Assembly: GCF_963082655.1 (NCBI RefSeq)
Contig: NC_081553.1
Coordinates: 30,873,841 to 30,937,840, forward strand
Direction: 5' to 3'
Origin: Stomoxys calcitrans
Lineage: Eukaryota > Arthropoda > Insecta > Diptera > Muscidae
DNA length: 64,000 nucleotides
Shown: piece after piece, positions 22,376 through 34,464 of the stretch
How the letters are laid out: the number at the start of each line of letters is the position of its first letter
Position numbering within the stretch: position 1 is the first letter of the stretch
Position numbers and translations under genes: made by a program
The notes under the pieces: model-generated
Databases searched by the model: none
The model's input: the letters and a program-made list of their open reading frames with translations, nothing else
What the model was told of the DNA's origin: nothing

Positions 22376-22600
22376 AGCTTAGGATAGGTTGAAAAAAGGG
22401 TGCGGATATTTTTCCGCCCATGCTACTATGGACATACACCTAAGCCAGTAATCGGCTTGTTGTGCGCTTTAAAAACTATAAAGTAATGTCTCAAAAGAAA
22501 ATTTTAAGTGAGGAAATCCGTGCTACTTACAAAATCCTTAATTGTTTTCAATACCACTCCCCTAAGTTGGTTCTTGTCTGGTATTGTGTCCTGAACAATA
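22376..22600 (-). mobile_element. 5'-truncated LINE 3' tail
   Basis: gggtgcggatatttttccgc, taagccagtaatcggcttgt, gcgctttaaaaactataaag, ccttaattgttttcaatacc and tggtattgtgtcc line up with 54716-54920, the 3' untranslated end of the RNase-H LINE. The minus-strand end is tttttcaacctatcctaagc. Confidence 0.8.
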
Positions 22601-23364
22601 ACTAAGATAAATTAATCTAATTTTGCCATATGTTGGCTTCCATAAAGCCGGTTTACAGTCTTATACCTTCTAGTATTCTGAAGTTCATGTCTGAGTTTGA
22701 TATCTTGGAGATTCGATACTATCCGTTTTGTTTTAAGGTTCTAGAGCATGTTTTCTTCTGCATGAAGATGAGGCAATACTTGTTTTTGGCATTACTTGCT
22801 TTTGATGTCTGAGAGAAAAACTATTCTTAGAAATTGATGCTAGGCTATAGTAACAAAAACCTTGTAACGGCCAATTTAGGAAGTTAATATACATTTTACT
22901 GAAATACATCTTTATAATTTTCTATTTTCAACTACTTTTTCGGCAACTTTAAAACCAATACCATTATATACCCTTTGATAAAGTCTGATGTTAAAACCAC
23001 AAAGTCAAAAAGAGTTCAAAAAGACTCTTTTGGTTAAGTTCATTTAATTAAATTAAGAAAATTTCAAAGCAAAAATTCAAGTGAAGTATTTCATCTTGTC
23101 TAACGTTTCCCATCATGTCTCGCTTCAAAAAAACTATTCGCTGTAGTTCTTTTCTCCACCAAAGAGCAAAGACGACTTCAATGTAATTGATGAATGTCCA
23201 ATGATGCTGCAAAAAAACTCATTTCTAAGGACCAGTAAAGGAAAAAAAAAGAACGAACCATCCCAACAAAATAAAAGAACCAACTCAGACCACTCAAATG
23301 GGAATGTTAAAGAAAAAGATGTTCCATAGAATGTGCTTTCAAATTCACTTAAAAGGAAGCTCAC
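22601..23364 (-). other. klg intron 5' part, nothing recognised
   Basis: AT-rich, with no repeat family seen. The donor gtgagc of the upstream exon lies at 23359-23364. Confidence 0.5.
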
Positions 23365-23486
23365 CTTTTTCGTCCAGTATATGGAGGGCACAGGATTGCC
23401 AGAACCTTTGCATTCCAATGTAACGGGACCACCTTTGCGGGCTTGTAGATTGCCTGAGGTTGGAGTGGCACGAACACTGGGTGGAA
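23365..23486 (-). CDS. klg: klingon-like IgSF protein, exon carrying the 5' half of Ig domain 2
   Basis: Internal exon of 122 nt. Two bases complete a Val codon begun in the upstream exon (phase 1), then 40 codons follow to the gtgagc donor. The peptide starts PPSVRATPTSGNLQARKGGP and ends VTLECKGSGNPVPSIYWTKK. It supplies the B-strand cysteine (LEC) and C-strand tryptophan (IYW) of an I-set Ig domain; the F-strand cysteine comes from the exon at 277-427. The PP linker after the previous domain is typical of tandem Ig domains. The acceptor tag follows a pyrimidine-rich stretch (ctttcatag). Klg-type proteins are cell-surface adhesion molecules, so this would be extracellular. Confidence 0.92.
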
Positions 23487-23625
23487 CTATGAAAGAGGAG
23501 AAAAAATTAAAGAAGAAAATGTTTTAATTATTCAAATAAGATAATAAATTTAGAGGATTTTAAATATTTTTTCAAAATTAAAATAAAAAATTTTTAAGTT
23601 TTCTTTGCTTTCTTCTTTTACTTAC
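23487..23625 (-). other. klg: short klg intron (139 bp)
   Basis: Phase 1 intron between the two Ig exons, with donor gtaag (23621-23625) and acceptor ag (23487-23488). Its size is ordinary for a fly, in contrast to the 22.9-kb intron that follows. Confidence 0.9.
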
Positions 23626-23826
23626 CCAATATTTCCACTGTATGCACTTGATCACGATTTATTTTGTCGCTAATTTGACACACATAATCGCCGGCATCTT
23701 GTGGCTCCAAATCGGATATCTCCAAGTTATAACCATCTATCAGTCTTACACGTTCATCCCTTGTCACCATTATGTTGGAGGCTGTGAGAACGTTAATACC
23801 ACGACGCCACAATAGCACAAAGTTTC
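23626..23826 (-). CDS. klg: klingon-like IgSF protein, exon carrying the 3' half of Ig domain 1
   Basis: Internal exon of 201 nt, with acceptor cag (ct at 23827-23828) and donor G|gtaag. The first two bases finish a codon; 66 codons follow and a G is left for the next exon. The peptide runs NFVLLWRRGINVLTASNIMV, ..RLIDGYNLEISDLEPQ, DAGDYVCQISDKINRDQVHT, VEIL. It shows the C-strand Trp (LLWRR) and the DAGDYVC F-strand signature of an Ig domain whose first cysteine must be in an upstream exon. An internal ATG (MLLWRR) is not the start, because the coding frame continues through the acceptor. Resemblance to Drosophila Klingon is strong from memory; a paralogue cannot be excluded. Confidence 0.92.
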
Positions 23827-23828
23827 CT

Positions 23829-24389
23829 GCAATGCAATAAAATGTAAAATGCTATGTGAGTAACAAAGGACCAAAGCGTACAACAAAAAACGAAAATGAA
23901 GAAGACGAAGAAGAAACGCCAACATTAATATATCATTTGATTTATAGAAAAGGAGAATTTTTTCTTTGGTTTTCGTTTCCGAGTGTGAGTGTGTCTGTAG
24001 ACATTCCCGTTGAAAGTTGCTACATGTGGTAAACATGGCCCATTGGTATGATTCCAAATCCTAGCGGAAAATCTCAAAGATATATTGAGGAAGCATATCT
24101 TTAAGATGTAACTGCTGTGGTAATGGATGATGTTTTCGAAGCGTAAGATATTTTTTGATTTATACTGTGAACAAAAGAAAGCAACATATGTACGCTATCA
24201 CCCTTTATGGGTGTTTAAGGGAATAGCTATTGATAGCGTTTTTTGGGAAGAAGAATGATGTGATGATGCTAAATTGATAGTGAGATAGTCTAAGCTAAAT
24301 TTTTAACTCTATTTCAGGCTGCTTGGTTTCAACTTTTAATGAACAATAGTTCCTCAGATATAAGTATGCCCTACAGTGTAAAAAGCATA
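23829..24389 (-). other. klg intron upstream of the Ig-1 exon
   Basis: Branch and polypyrimidine region of the acceptor, then AT-rich DNA. The exon with the first Ig cysteine was not found here. Confidence 0.5.
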
Positions 24390-25062
24390 AAATCGGAAAT
24401 GTTGGAAAACATGACATGATTTATGCCACCTTATGGTACCCCAAAAACACGAAATTGGTATAAAATTTTGAGGTCAAATAACCCGGAGGAACATCCCATA
24501 CCAAAACCCATCCGAACGGACATATTTACCGATTGTAACAAAAGGAGGAACAAATTAAAGGTATTTAAGAGTAGAGTACGAAATTGACACCCCAAAATCA
24601 CCACCCAATGGGACACTTTTACCGCTTTTGGCAAAATGGTTATCATATGAAACGTATTTAAAAGTAGTGTGCAAATATGACATATAGTAGAAATTTATTA
24701 CTCGGTGTCCGGGGGGCCACACCCCAAAATCCCCCAGCAGGACATATTTACTACTTGGGACAGTATGGGATTCAAACGAAAGGTATTTGAGAGTAACATA
24801 CGAATATGGTATTAAAAATTGGGTCCATGTACCTAGGAGGCAGTCCCAGAACCAAAACCACCCAAAACCAAAAGTAGGCCGATATGAACAATATGGGACT
24901 GAAATGAAAGGTATTCGGGGTGAAATAGGAGTATGATTTCAAAAATTTCATCCAAGTACCCCACCAAAAGTACCTCCCAAAATCAAAAGCGAGCCGATAG
25001 GGACAATAGGGTACTAAAATAAAAGGTATACGAGAGTAGAGTATGAATATGATTAGCGAATA
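24390..25062 (-). mobile_element. F2 element copy 4 (partial)
   Basis: Minus-oriented F2 cores: aaaggtatttgagagtaaca, gacatatttaccgattgtaa, ccaaaaccacccaaaacc. Neither end is clear. Confidence 0.6.
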
Positions 25063-25063
25063 T

Positions 25064-25815
25064 TAACAAGTAAAAAGACATCAAGTTCGGCCGGGCCAAA
25101 CTTTGGATACCCACAAGCTCGGGTATATATGTAAATCCCCTTTCGTCACAATCCGATGAAAATTGGATTGTATTTCAAATTCCAACAAAATCAGGTAATA
25201 AATAAAGCTTTTATGAGCTTCAGACTCTTAACCGTCATATCGGTCTATATGACAGCTATATCTAAATACAGTCCTATTTTTACCATATTTGGGTCGGATA
25301 GCGGGTGGCCTTAAACTACTCACTGTTTCAAATTTCAGTGAAATTGGATAAAAATTTTTATGGGTTTCAGACCCTTTATCGGGAGATCGGTCTATATGAC
25401 AGCTATATCTAAATGTAGTGGGGTGGATGTCGGGAGACCTAAAACTACCCACTGTCTATATAGTAGCTATATCAAAATATAGTCCGATGTGAACCATATT
25501 TTGGTCAGATGTTGGTAAGCCTAAAGCTACTCACTGTTTTAAGTTTCAGCGAAATTGGGCAATAAATAAAGCTTCTAAGAGCTTCAGACTCTTCATCGGC
25601 AGATGGGTCTATATGGCAGCTATATCTAAATATAATCCGATCAAAACCATTGTTAAGTCAGATGTCAGGAGGATAAAAATAATTCACTGTTTCAAATTTT
25701 AGCGAAAAAGGGTTGAAAAATATGGCTTTTATGGGCTTCAGATCCCTCATTGGCAGATCGGTCAATATGGCAGCTATATCCAAATCTGAATCCATCCCAA
25801 ATTTCATCAAAATCG
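25064..25815 (+). mobile_element. B-type element 5' part
   Basis: Starts aacaagtaaaaagacatcaa, gttcggccgggccaaacttt, ggatacccacaagctcgggt. Several cores of about 150 bp follow (gtctatatgacagctatatc, cactgtttcaaatttcagtg). It passes into F2-like cores at about 25816, and a B-type 3' terminus appears only at 26893-26948. Confidence 0.65.
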
Positions 25816-26892
25816 GATATATCTTCGATCTGATTTTGTATGCTAGATTCGAAATCTACTCACGATAACTTTCGTTTGAGCCCCATATTGAAATGAACGT
25901 CCACTGTATCTGCTTAGAGGAGTTTTGGGGTTGGCGTGGACCCCACACGCAGGGTACACGATCCCAAATTTTAATACCATATTCCTGTTCTGGTCTTCAA
26001 TACCTTTCATTTGATACCCTTATTGTGCCCATTGACCCACTTTCGGATATGGTTGGCGTTTTTGTTGTAAAGGGGAGGGTCCGCCTCCACCCGATATCTA
26101 AAAATTATATAGCCTATGTTTCCTTCAAGATAAACGTACACAATCTGTAATAATTTGGAGAAAATCGGTTCTGCCTTTTTTTTAGTCTATACGGAGCAAA
26201 CAAACCCAGTCCCATATATCCGTGATTGGCTAATGTGCCCATTTTGGGCGTTTTTGTGGGGGTGGGATGACCCCCTATACTTCGACATGAATTTGCATGC
26301 CAGATTCGTTATCTACTCCCACATACTTTTCATTTGATACCCATATTGTCCCTATAGGTCCAATTTTGAATTTGGGTGCTGTTTTTTGAGGTATTGGTGG
26401 AGGGTCCGCCCCCTTCCGTTATCAATAAATTATAAAGCCTATTCCTACTTCCTGTCCATATTCGTAATATACTCCCGAATACCTGTCATTTGAGTCTCAT
26501 ATTGTCATGATCGTCAAATAAACCCATTTTAAGGGATTTTGGGGATGGGGCGGACCCCCAGGTACTTGGACCCAACTTTTATTATGAAATTCGTACTCTA
26601 CTCTTGAATACCTTTCATTTGAATCCCATATTGTCCCGATCGATTCACTTTTATTTTTGGGTAGTACTTTTGGGGTCTGCCCCCCTCCCGATATCATAAA
26701 ATTATATAGCCTATGTTTCTTCCTGAATACATTTTATTTGAATCTCATATTGTCCCGATCGCTCCACTTTTATTTTTGGGTAAGGGGGAGGGTTTGCCCC
26801 CCCTCCCGATATCAAAAAATGATATAGCCTATGTTTCCTTCCAGACCAACCTACGCAATTTGTGAAAATGTCAAGGTACGGAACAAACAAAA
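25816..26892 (+). mobile_element. F2 cores enclosed by B-type ends
   Basis: F2 units (ctttcatttgatacccatat, gggagggtccgcccccttcc, agacctatgtttccttcc-like stretches) without the usual F2 head. They sit between a B-type 5' part and a B-type terminus, so this is either an insertion of F2 in B or a recombinant element. Confidence 0.55.
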
Positions 26893-26948
26893 ATAGGGTC
26901 GGAAATGGATTTTTCGACCCACCATCAATCGGTGGTGGGTATAAAAAT
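26893..26948 (+). mobile_element. B-type element 3' terminus
   Basis: agggtcggaaatggattttt, then tcgacccaccatcaatcggt and ggtgggtataaaaatt. This hairpin-like ending (accaccgattgat) is diagnostic of the A/B families. Confidence 0.7.
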
Positions 26949-27964
26949 TAATGGTGAACTGTCTACTCCTCCCATAAATATATTAACTGGATTAGCCATT
27001 TTGTATTGCCTACTGACTAAAATTATTCAACCATCTTTGCTTTTAAAACTTTTTCAAATCATTCATTGTCTCAATTCACAAGATTTTATAATCATAGCAA
27101 AGGCCCAACGTTTAACCTCGCTATGAGACATGCTGTCTGCTGGCCTCTTTGTATTATTAAATCATTATTCCCTTCATTTTAGTACGCTACTCTTTGTTAT
27201 TTGTTCCAATTCCATAAGTCATGTGCCAACAGACTATGTGACAGCATATCATTAATAATGCAAATATGTTTATTAAAGAGAGAAGTATGCAGAAGAAGAA
27301 GACGAAGTACAAGTTCATTTGAGATAATATTATCAGTAAGCAAGATGTAACCCCTTTCTATTGTCTCGCCGACAACGACAACAATGTGAGCGATTGTAAG
27401 ACAGAGCAACTGAGCGACCTTGCTTGTCAACTTGGAGCCCATTAATTTTAAAAAATGAACACCATATGAGCTGCTCGAACTTACAACAACAACAACAACA
27501 ATGAGAACAATAACAAGTTGCTGATATATCTCTGCTCATATCTTTTCAAGAAAGTGGAACATCTTTTGCTTTTTTCCTTCCATGGATTATTGAAATGTTA
27601 TTAACAAGCAGCACACAAAAAAATGAAAATGATCCATGATTATAATATCGATGTCAATGAGAAGAGCTCATGACATAAAAGATGTTCGTTCTTTTTCGTT
27701 CCTTTTTTGTACATCATTAACTTAGCCTTTTAGATAAAGCTTTCCCTCAATGGGCTTATTAAGTGTAAATATACTTTGTTAGCCATAACGAAAAACACTT
27801 AAGGCTCATGGTTTTGTGAATAATAAAATGAGTGCCTTTTTTTTAAGAAGACTGATTAGTCTTTGAGTATAAGGAAAATATGTATTTCTTGGTTAATGTG
27901 TTGCTTGTTCTTTACACTAGGTATGCGAGGGAATATTGTTTCAGTTTAAATCTCAAACTGGGAC
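26949..27964. other. single-copy-like DNA
   Basis: Contains a CAA microsatellite (about 27484-27500). No exon or repeat family was recognised. Confidence 0.4.
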
Positions 27965-30185
27965 CAATACAGTTTAAATATTCCTATTTCATATCAATAT
28001 TCACTTCCCGCTTTCCAAGTCCATCAACAATATTTAAACCCATTATCCAAATCCACTGTCTACTATTCACTATCCATCTCCTTTATCTTTGATTCATATC
28101 CATTATACCCATCCATTACCTATATATATCATCAATATCCATTATTCACATCCACTTACCACTTCCATTATCCAAATTCATTGTCCATATCATTTATCCG
28201 CTGTTCATATCCGTCACACATTATTCAAGTCTACTATCTACTGTCAGCAATCTATTATCAAATATTCATGATAAATTATCGATTATCCATTTTCACTTCA
28301 TGTTATCCATCATCAATATCCATATACAAACCCATTATCCAAGTCCACTATCCGCCATCAGTTATACACTATTCATATCCAAACATTATCCATTAGCCAT
28401 ATTTATTATTTATATTTGCTATCCATATTCATTAAACATTATTCATGTGCGCTATCCATTATCAACAATCAATTATAAATTACTCGTTACCCATATTTAC
28501 TGTCTGTTATCCATATCCAAGTCCACTAGCCACTATCCATTATTCATATCCATTTTCCATTAACCTAAATCTATCATCGCTATCCATTATTCCTTTCAAT
28601 GATACATTTCAATCATCCATATCCATTATCTGAATTCGTTATTCATATTCATTATCCACATTCACTTTCCATTATCCGTATTCATTATCATTATCCGACA
28701 CACATTACCCACGTTAACTATCTACTATCAGCAATATATTATCAAATATTCATATAAATTATCGATTGTCCATATTTACTATCTGCTATCCATATTTACT
28801 ATCTGCAATCTATATTTACTATTTGCTATCCACTATCAATATTCAAACCCATTATCAAAGTCCACTATCTTCTATTCGCAATCCAATATCCATTTCCATT
28901 ACCCACTGTTAATATCAATTATCCATTTGCCATATTCATTTTTTGTATTCTTTATCATTATCAATTACCCATTATTCATGTCCGCTATCCATTATCAGCA
29001 ATCCATTATCAATATTTCAATATACAATAGATTATCCAATATCCATATTAACTGTCAGCTACCCATATCCATGATCTATATCCAAACCCATTATCCACTT
29101 ACCACTATCCATTCTGCATATCCATTTTCTATTATCCTTAATCCATTATCCCTATCCATAATCGATTTCAAGTATACACTTCAATTATTAGGGACTGTTA
29201 TCCACATTCATTATCCGTATCCTTTATCCATATCCATTATCTAGCATTCATTATCCTTTATCCTTACTCATTACTTATATCTATATATCTATTATCCATA
29301 CCCATTATCCATATTCACTATTCACATCCGCATCCATTATTCATTACCAATATCCATATTCAATATTTACCCATTATCTTATACTCATTATCCATATCCA
29401 CTAATCATCCATTTACTAAATCAACTCTAAATTGTGCATTATCCATATTTACTACCAGCAATCCATGGAAATTAACGATATGCACACCAATTATCCTAGT
29501 CCTCTAATCGCTATCCATTATCCATTTGCCACGCTGATCATTCATATACACTATCCATATGCCTTTATCCATGTCCATATTCATTAATCGTTATATATTA
29601 ACCATTATCCACTGCAATCCCATGCCAGCCGGTTGTACGTACCGGATTGATACGATGGAGTTCTTCATCGGCAAGGGCTGCCGCCGCAGTGTATAATACA
29701 CTGCTACAACAACAACATTATCCATTATTTCCTGTCCATTTTTCAAATCCCTTTTCCGTTTCCATTGTCCACTATTCATATCTATTACACATTATCCAAA
29801 TCCTTTATCCATTTTCATTATGGATATCCATTATTCACTATTCATATAAAGTAGACATTGCCCATATCCCTTAGCCGTACTCAATTCATTATGTGTGTCT
29901 ATATTCATTATTCATGTCTTCTATCAGCAATCTATTACCAGTTATCTATTATCCATTATCAATATTTCCTAACCCCTTTCCACTTCCGTTATCCATATCT
30001 AATCCCATCATCCAAGTCAACTATCCACTTTCCGCTATCCATTATTTATATAAATTTCCTATAATCGCTTATCCATATCCATTATCGAAGTTCGTTTTTC
30101 CTCATCCTTAACCTTTATGCATATCCATATTCCTTATGCATATCCTTTATCCATGTCCGTTATCCATATCTATTATCCGTATCTC
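27965..30185. repeat. degenerate TATCCATT-type simple repeat, about 2.2 kb
   Basis: A long stretch built from variants of tatccattatccatatccatt, with units of about 6, 11 and 12 bp. The plus strand is very poor in G throughout. Divergence is high compared with the GAGTA array, so it is old or slippage-prone. A SINE-like insertion lies at 29611-29717. Open frames here are simple-repeat shadows. Confidence 0.9.
29611..29717. mobile_element. short SINE-like insertion ending in (CAA)n
   Basis: G-containing unique island in the G-poor repeat: gcaatcccatgccagccggt, tgatacgatggagttcttca, tcggcaagggctgccgccgc, then gtgtataatacactgctaca and acaacaac. An attatcca motif flanks both sides, but that motif is also the host repeat, so the target duplication is uncertain. 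Confidence 0.55.
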
Positions 30186-30985
30186 TTAACCTTATCCATT
30201 TCACAACAATAAATCTTTTTAGTGAAGATTGCTTGGGATTGTAAAATGGCCATATCGATCCCAGTTTTGATATAGCTGCAATATAACCTATTATGGAACC
30301 TGACTTTTTGTGCCTCATCCGATTTGGCTGAAATGTTGCATTAGGGCATTTGTTATGACTTCTAACTCTAGTGCTAAGTATGGTCCAAATCGGTCTATTA
30401 CCTGATATAGATCCCATTAAATCAATCTCCCGATTGCACTTCTTAAACTATAGAGGGCGCACATCTTGTCTGATTAGGTGAAGTTTTTTTGTTATGACCT
30501 TTAATCTTAATGGCTTCGATTAAATTTTTCAACCTTAAACCTACATTTGTCTTACAACTCCCCTCTTCCTCAATTTTTCGATCGAGTTCTCTGAGTATCT
30601 TCTTATTTTATTGTCCTAGTTAGACCAAAGTGTATTGGTAGCGGTAAGTGCCACATGTGCCGAAATTACATTTCCCAAGTATGGCCCAAATCGGTTCATA
30701 ACCTGATTTTGCTGTCATATAAATCGATCTCCAGCTTTGACTCCTTGAACTTCTGGAAGGCGGATAAACCAGCCGATTTGGCTAAAATTTTCTACGCATA
30801 TTTTGCTTAGACTTCTTGAGTCTCTAGAGGATAAATTATTGGATATTTTATCCAATTTGAATAAAATTTTAAACGTCGCATTTTTTGTGTATCTCCTTTA
30901 TATTTAAAAAAGTCATCCAAAGAGCATGTCAAATGGGATCCATAAGATTCGGTCCGGCTGAACTTAATGTGTTTTTTTTTTTAGG
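30186..30985 (-). mobile_element. A-type element, diverged
   Basis: Minus-oriented cores (ttttgatatagctgcaatat, cggtctattacctgatatag) and the 5' end at the right (cataagattcggtccggctgaacttaatg, the A-type start in reverse). No clean 3' terminus. Confidence 0.6.
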
Positions 30986-31125
30986 GTGTGACTCTATAAT
31001 GCCGATACAGCCATGGCATATGCACAGTTTTTGTTTCAATAGAATTTTGATTGGTATCTCACGCGCGTGCTATGTAGTCGGCTCTGCTCGGCTTACGGTT
31101 TGTTCTACTTTCCTACACGCTGTAG
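30986..31125 (-). mobile_element. C-type 5' fragment, weak
   Basis: gctatgtagtcggctctgct and cggcttacggtttgttctac resemble the reversed C-type head (agtcggctccgcccgacttt) at 61160-61190. Short and diverged. Confidence 0.35.
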
Positions 31126-32789
31126 TTTAAAGACATTTTCTCCTTAGGTATGTCAAACCGTCTGGAAATTTAATCAAAAATTTCCATTTGAATGATTTCC
31201 ATGAACAAACACAAAAGGATAAATCTAAAATGTTTTTGGAAACCAACTACACAATAGGTTTGAAGATATTTGGACTCATGTTTAAGTGTGCAATGAAAAA
31301 TTTGCCATTCCTTACTTTGAAATTTGATATTGTGTTATGGTAGATATACCGAAAATGATACTTGAGACCATAAAGGGCATTTGTTGGCTATCAATGGCTC
31401 AAAAATTAATTTGATTAATATTCATAGTCTTCTTTGTCAGACTGTCTGAAAGACGCATTAAGAATTGATCATTGGCATGATTCCCAAGAAACGAAAAAAA
31501 AGATTTAATTTAGTAGAAAAAAATCTAGGAAAAACCTTTTTATGCTGTGATGTTTAAGGAAAATCAAATAAATGTTGACGCCCTTATTCGCAAAACTTGA
31601 TGTGGATTTGAAATAGGTTTTCTGGAACTGTCAAAAAAACATATTTTAAGGCTTAATTAAGTTTTGTGAATAAGACCATATGAACATAATATTTTTATTA
31701 ATTATTTTCATTTTTGCTTGAATAACTGTTAAGTATTTCTATTTGGTTTTTAGAACCAATTCCTTTGTTTTATTTATTTGTTTACTTTTCTTTGTTATTT
31801 TTATCAACATTTCATTCGGCAGCTTAGTTTGTCTAAAAACACTGGCACTATCGAATTCCAAATCTCTTCAGTACAACTAAATGATCTGTCTGCCATTCAA
31901 AGGCAAATCCCCAACAAGTCCCAATGCCGTACAACACATGTATCAGATATGCGATAACCTTAAATCTTCTTACGTCGGACACACGCATACATGCACATCT
32001 GCAAAGGCAAATCTTCAAAGGATTAGTAAAAACAATACAATTTCATTCATTTTTCTTTTTCACTGCAGATTAACTTTTAATCAAATCAACTCTTTGCCAT
32101 GTAATACGAACAAAATCAACTCGAATGGACTCAGATGGAAGAGAAAAACTCTACAGAGAGGAAGAAAAACAAGAAAAAATGAAGAAAATTTATTTGAAAA
32201 AAAAAAGCAAAAATCACACAGAAGTGGATGTTTAATGAAATAAAAGAATCAAAAGTGTTGTATAATCAACTTCAAGGCAATGAATGAAATGTAATAAAAG
32301 AAGATGTACTCTAACAAATGTAAGCTGTATTTGTAATATGTTTGTGTGTATGTGTGTCAGTACAAATGTAACACTATCGGAAAATGTGTTGCACTACAAA
32401 CTATAAACAAGTCATTCTATACTCCTATGACCAAGAAAAGAAAGGGAGACGGGAAAAGAGAGTAAGAGGGGGGATTGAATTTACACTTGCGATTAGTGCT
32501 TAGATGTAAGGCTGCTATATCAATGCATGGAAATGGCAATTAATGCTTCAAGGAAACAAGAATTATAGTCATTAAACAATCGCATATATAACAAAGAAAA
32601 TTTGATTAAGACCAGCAAAATTATTTGGTCCAAGTAAATATTAAAAAAAAAATCAAGTATAAACCTATTAAGTTTAGCTAGGCCGAAATGTTGCTCAAAT
32701 TCACAAAAAAGGTTGCTAAACATCAATTTTTGACCGAAGAACACGAGAAAACAGACATGACTGCTGTTGTAGCAAACATAAGGTTGTTG
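31126..32789. other. single-copy-like DNA, nothing recognised
   Basis: AT-rich, with A-rich purine tracts around 32140-32220. The longest plus-strand frame (31881-32243) has lysine-rich low-complexity sequence and no domain signature, and is not called. Confidence 0.4.
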
Positions 32790-33165
32790 TTTTGGCAAAC
32801 ATTTCGATCCGCATCGCTTGGGTGCCAGGCCAAAGCGAGGTAAGGTGAATGGGAATGCAGACGATTAGGCGGTGTAGGCCAGAGGTTAACCTGAAGCATT
32901 TCGGGTCGAAGAAGTCCGACATGAGAGCATGGGCGACGAACGAGCATGTATCACTGTTGAACTGGAAAACGTTCGGTAGGATGACGAAAATCCTACGGGA
33001 AGATTCAGGTAAGACCAGGCTATCACTAAAAACAAGTAAAAAGGCGGTCAGGACATAGGACAACGAGCTCTTTTATGCAAAATCAGTGCGGTAAGTGACA
33101 TGTTATCACGGGCATGAGGGGAAGATGAAGAGACGTTGGCGTATTTCCTTTACTGTTGGCAGGCT
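32790..33165 (+). pseudogene. LINE RNase H / C-terminal relic
   Basis: A plus-strand frame gives IRIAWVPGQSEV, the RNase H region equivalent to IVWVPGHNG in the LINE at 54716-56600. After a frameshift it reads FGSKKSDMRAWATNEHVSLL and RMTKILRE, parallel to FGLTPSKIREWATNPHATLW and SAKILWGD. Stops and frameshifts interrupt it. Encoded role in intact elements: removal of the RNA strand during target-primed reverse transcription. It belongs to a different subfamily from the 54-kb copy, judging by divergence. Confidence 0.75.
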
Positions 33166-34464
33166 TTTTATACCCACCACCATAGGATGGGGTGGGTATA
33201 CAATTCCGTTTGTAAAATCTCGAAATATTCGCCTAAGACCTCATATAGTATAGATATTCTTGATAATTTCGTCGTTCTGAATCGATCTAGCCATGTCCGT
33301 CCGTCCGTCCATCCGTCTGTCGAAATCACGATAGAGTTCGAACGCGTAAACCTAGTCGCTTGAAATTTTGCACAGATACTAAATATTGATATAGGTCGTC
33401 GGGGATTGCAAATAGGGCATATCGCTTCAGATTTAGATATAGATCCCATATAAACCGATCTTTCGATTTGCATTCTTGAGCCCCTGAAACTCGGAATTTT
33501 TATCCGATTTGGCAGAATGACTGTTATAACTTCCAATATCTGTGTTAAGTACGGTTTTAATCGGCCTATAACCTGATATAGCGCCCGTATAAATCGATCT
33601 CCCGATTTGAATTCTTGGGCCCTTGGATGCCTCAATTTTCATCCGATTTGGCTGAAATTTTGAACATAGTGTTCTGTTATGACTTCCAACAACTGCGCTA
33701 AGTAGGCTCGATGTCGGTTTTGAACCTGAAATGCAAATTTTGCCCATGAACATTCCACTAAGGAACAGGGGCAAACTTTTCACATAACGATGAGTGCAGT
33801 CCGATTCAAGTCTAAGCTCAATGATAAGGGGCCTCCATTTTATAGACGGGCCGAACGGGTGCCGCAGTACGATATCTATTTCTTGAGAAGTTTTTACATG
33901 GCATAGTACCTTACAAATATTGCCAGATTAGGAGGGGAAAACCACCGCTGCAAAATGTTTCTGAAGGTCTCTCAAAATTCGAACGCAGGCGTTCGGCGTC
34001 ATAGGTGGACATGCTATCCTCAGCACTACGGTGGCCTCCTAAGAACCGATCTCCCGATTTGACTTTTTGAGCCCCTGGAAGCCTTTATTATTGTCCGATG
34101 TGGCTGATGTTTTGCATGTTGTGTTCTAATATGAATTTCGACACTGGTGACGAGTATGGTTTAAATCGGTCTATAACCTGATATAGCTCCCATATAAAGC
34201 GATCTCCCGATTTGACTTCTTGAGCCCCTGGAAGCCTCAATTATTGTCCGATTTGGCTGAAGTTTTGCATGTTGTGTTCTAATATGAATTTCGACACTGG
34301 TGCCGAGTGCAGTTCAAATCGGTCTATAAACTCATATAGCTCCCATATAAACCGATCTTCCGATTTGACTCATTGAACCACTGGAGGCATCAATTATTGT
34401 CTGATTTGAATGAAGTTTTGCATGTTGTATTCTAATATGACTTTTGAAACTGGTGCCGAGTGCC
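33166..34464 (-). mobile_element. A-type tandem-cored element with a SINE insertion
   Basis: The 3' terminus at the left (tttttatacccaccaccata, ggatggggtgggtatacaat) is followed by a ccgtccgtccatccgtctgt microsatellite and cgatagagttcgaacgcgta. Minus-oriented cores follow (tgatatagctcccatataaa, gatctcccgatttgacttct). An S1 SINE interrupts it at 33728-34042. Confidence 0.75.
33728..34042 (-). mobile_element. S1 SINE
   Basis: Near full-length minus copy: tail ttgcccatgaacattccact, body gggccgaacgggtgccgcag, box B region ctctcaaaattcgaacgcag, and head gtcataggtggacatgctat, actacggtggcctcc. Confidence 0.75.

Larger units (their letters stand above)
428..23364 (-). other. klg: giant klg intron (about 22.9 kb) splitting Ig domain 2
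   Basis: Runs from the donor gtgagc after the TKK codons (23359-23364) to the acceptor cag before SGTG (428-430). Both ends are phase 0 and the joined peptide YWTKK-SGTGKS is continuous for an Ig domain. The intron is largely filled by the repeats listed separately: tandem-cored elements, three MITEs, SINEs, two mariner derivatives, LINE tails and a GAGTA array. No intervening exon was seen. Confidence 0.8.

Noticed and set aside
27965..30185. Possible CRISPR-like or satellite array
   Set aside because: Periods are irregular and units degenerate, with no spacer/repeat alternation; it is a decayed simple repeat.
31881..32243. 120-codon plus-strand frame
   Set aside because: Lysine and arginine-rich low complexity at the end, no domain, no splice or homology evidence.
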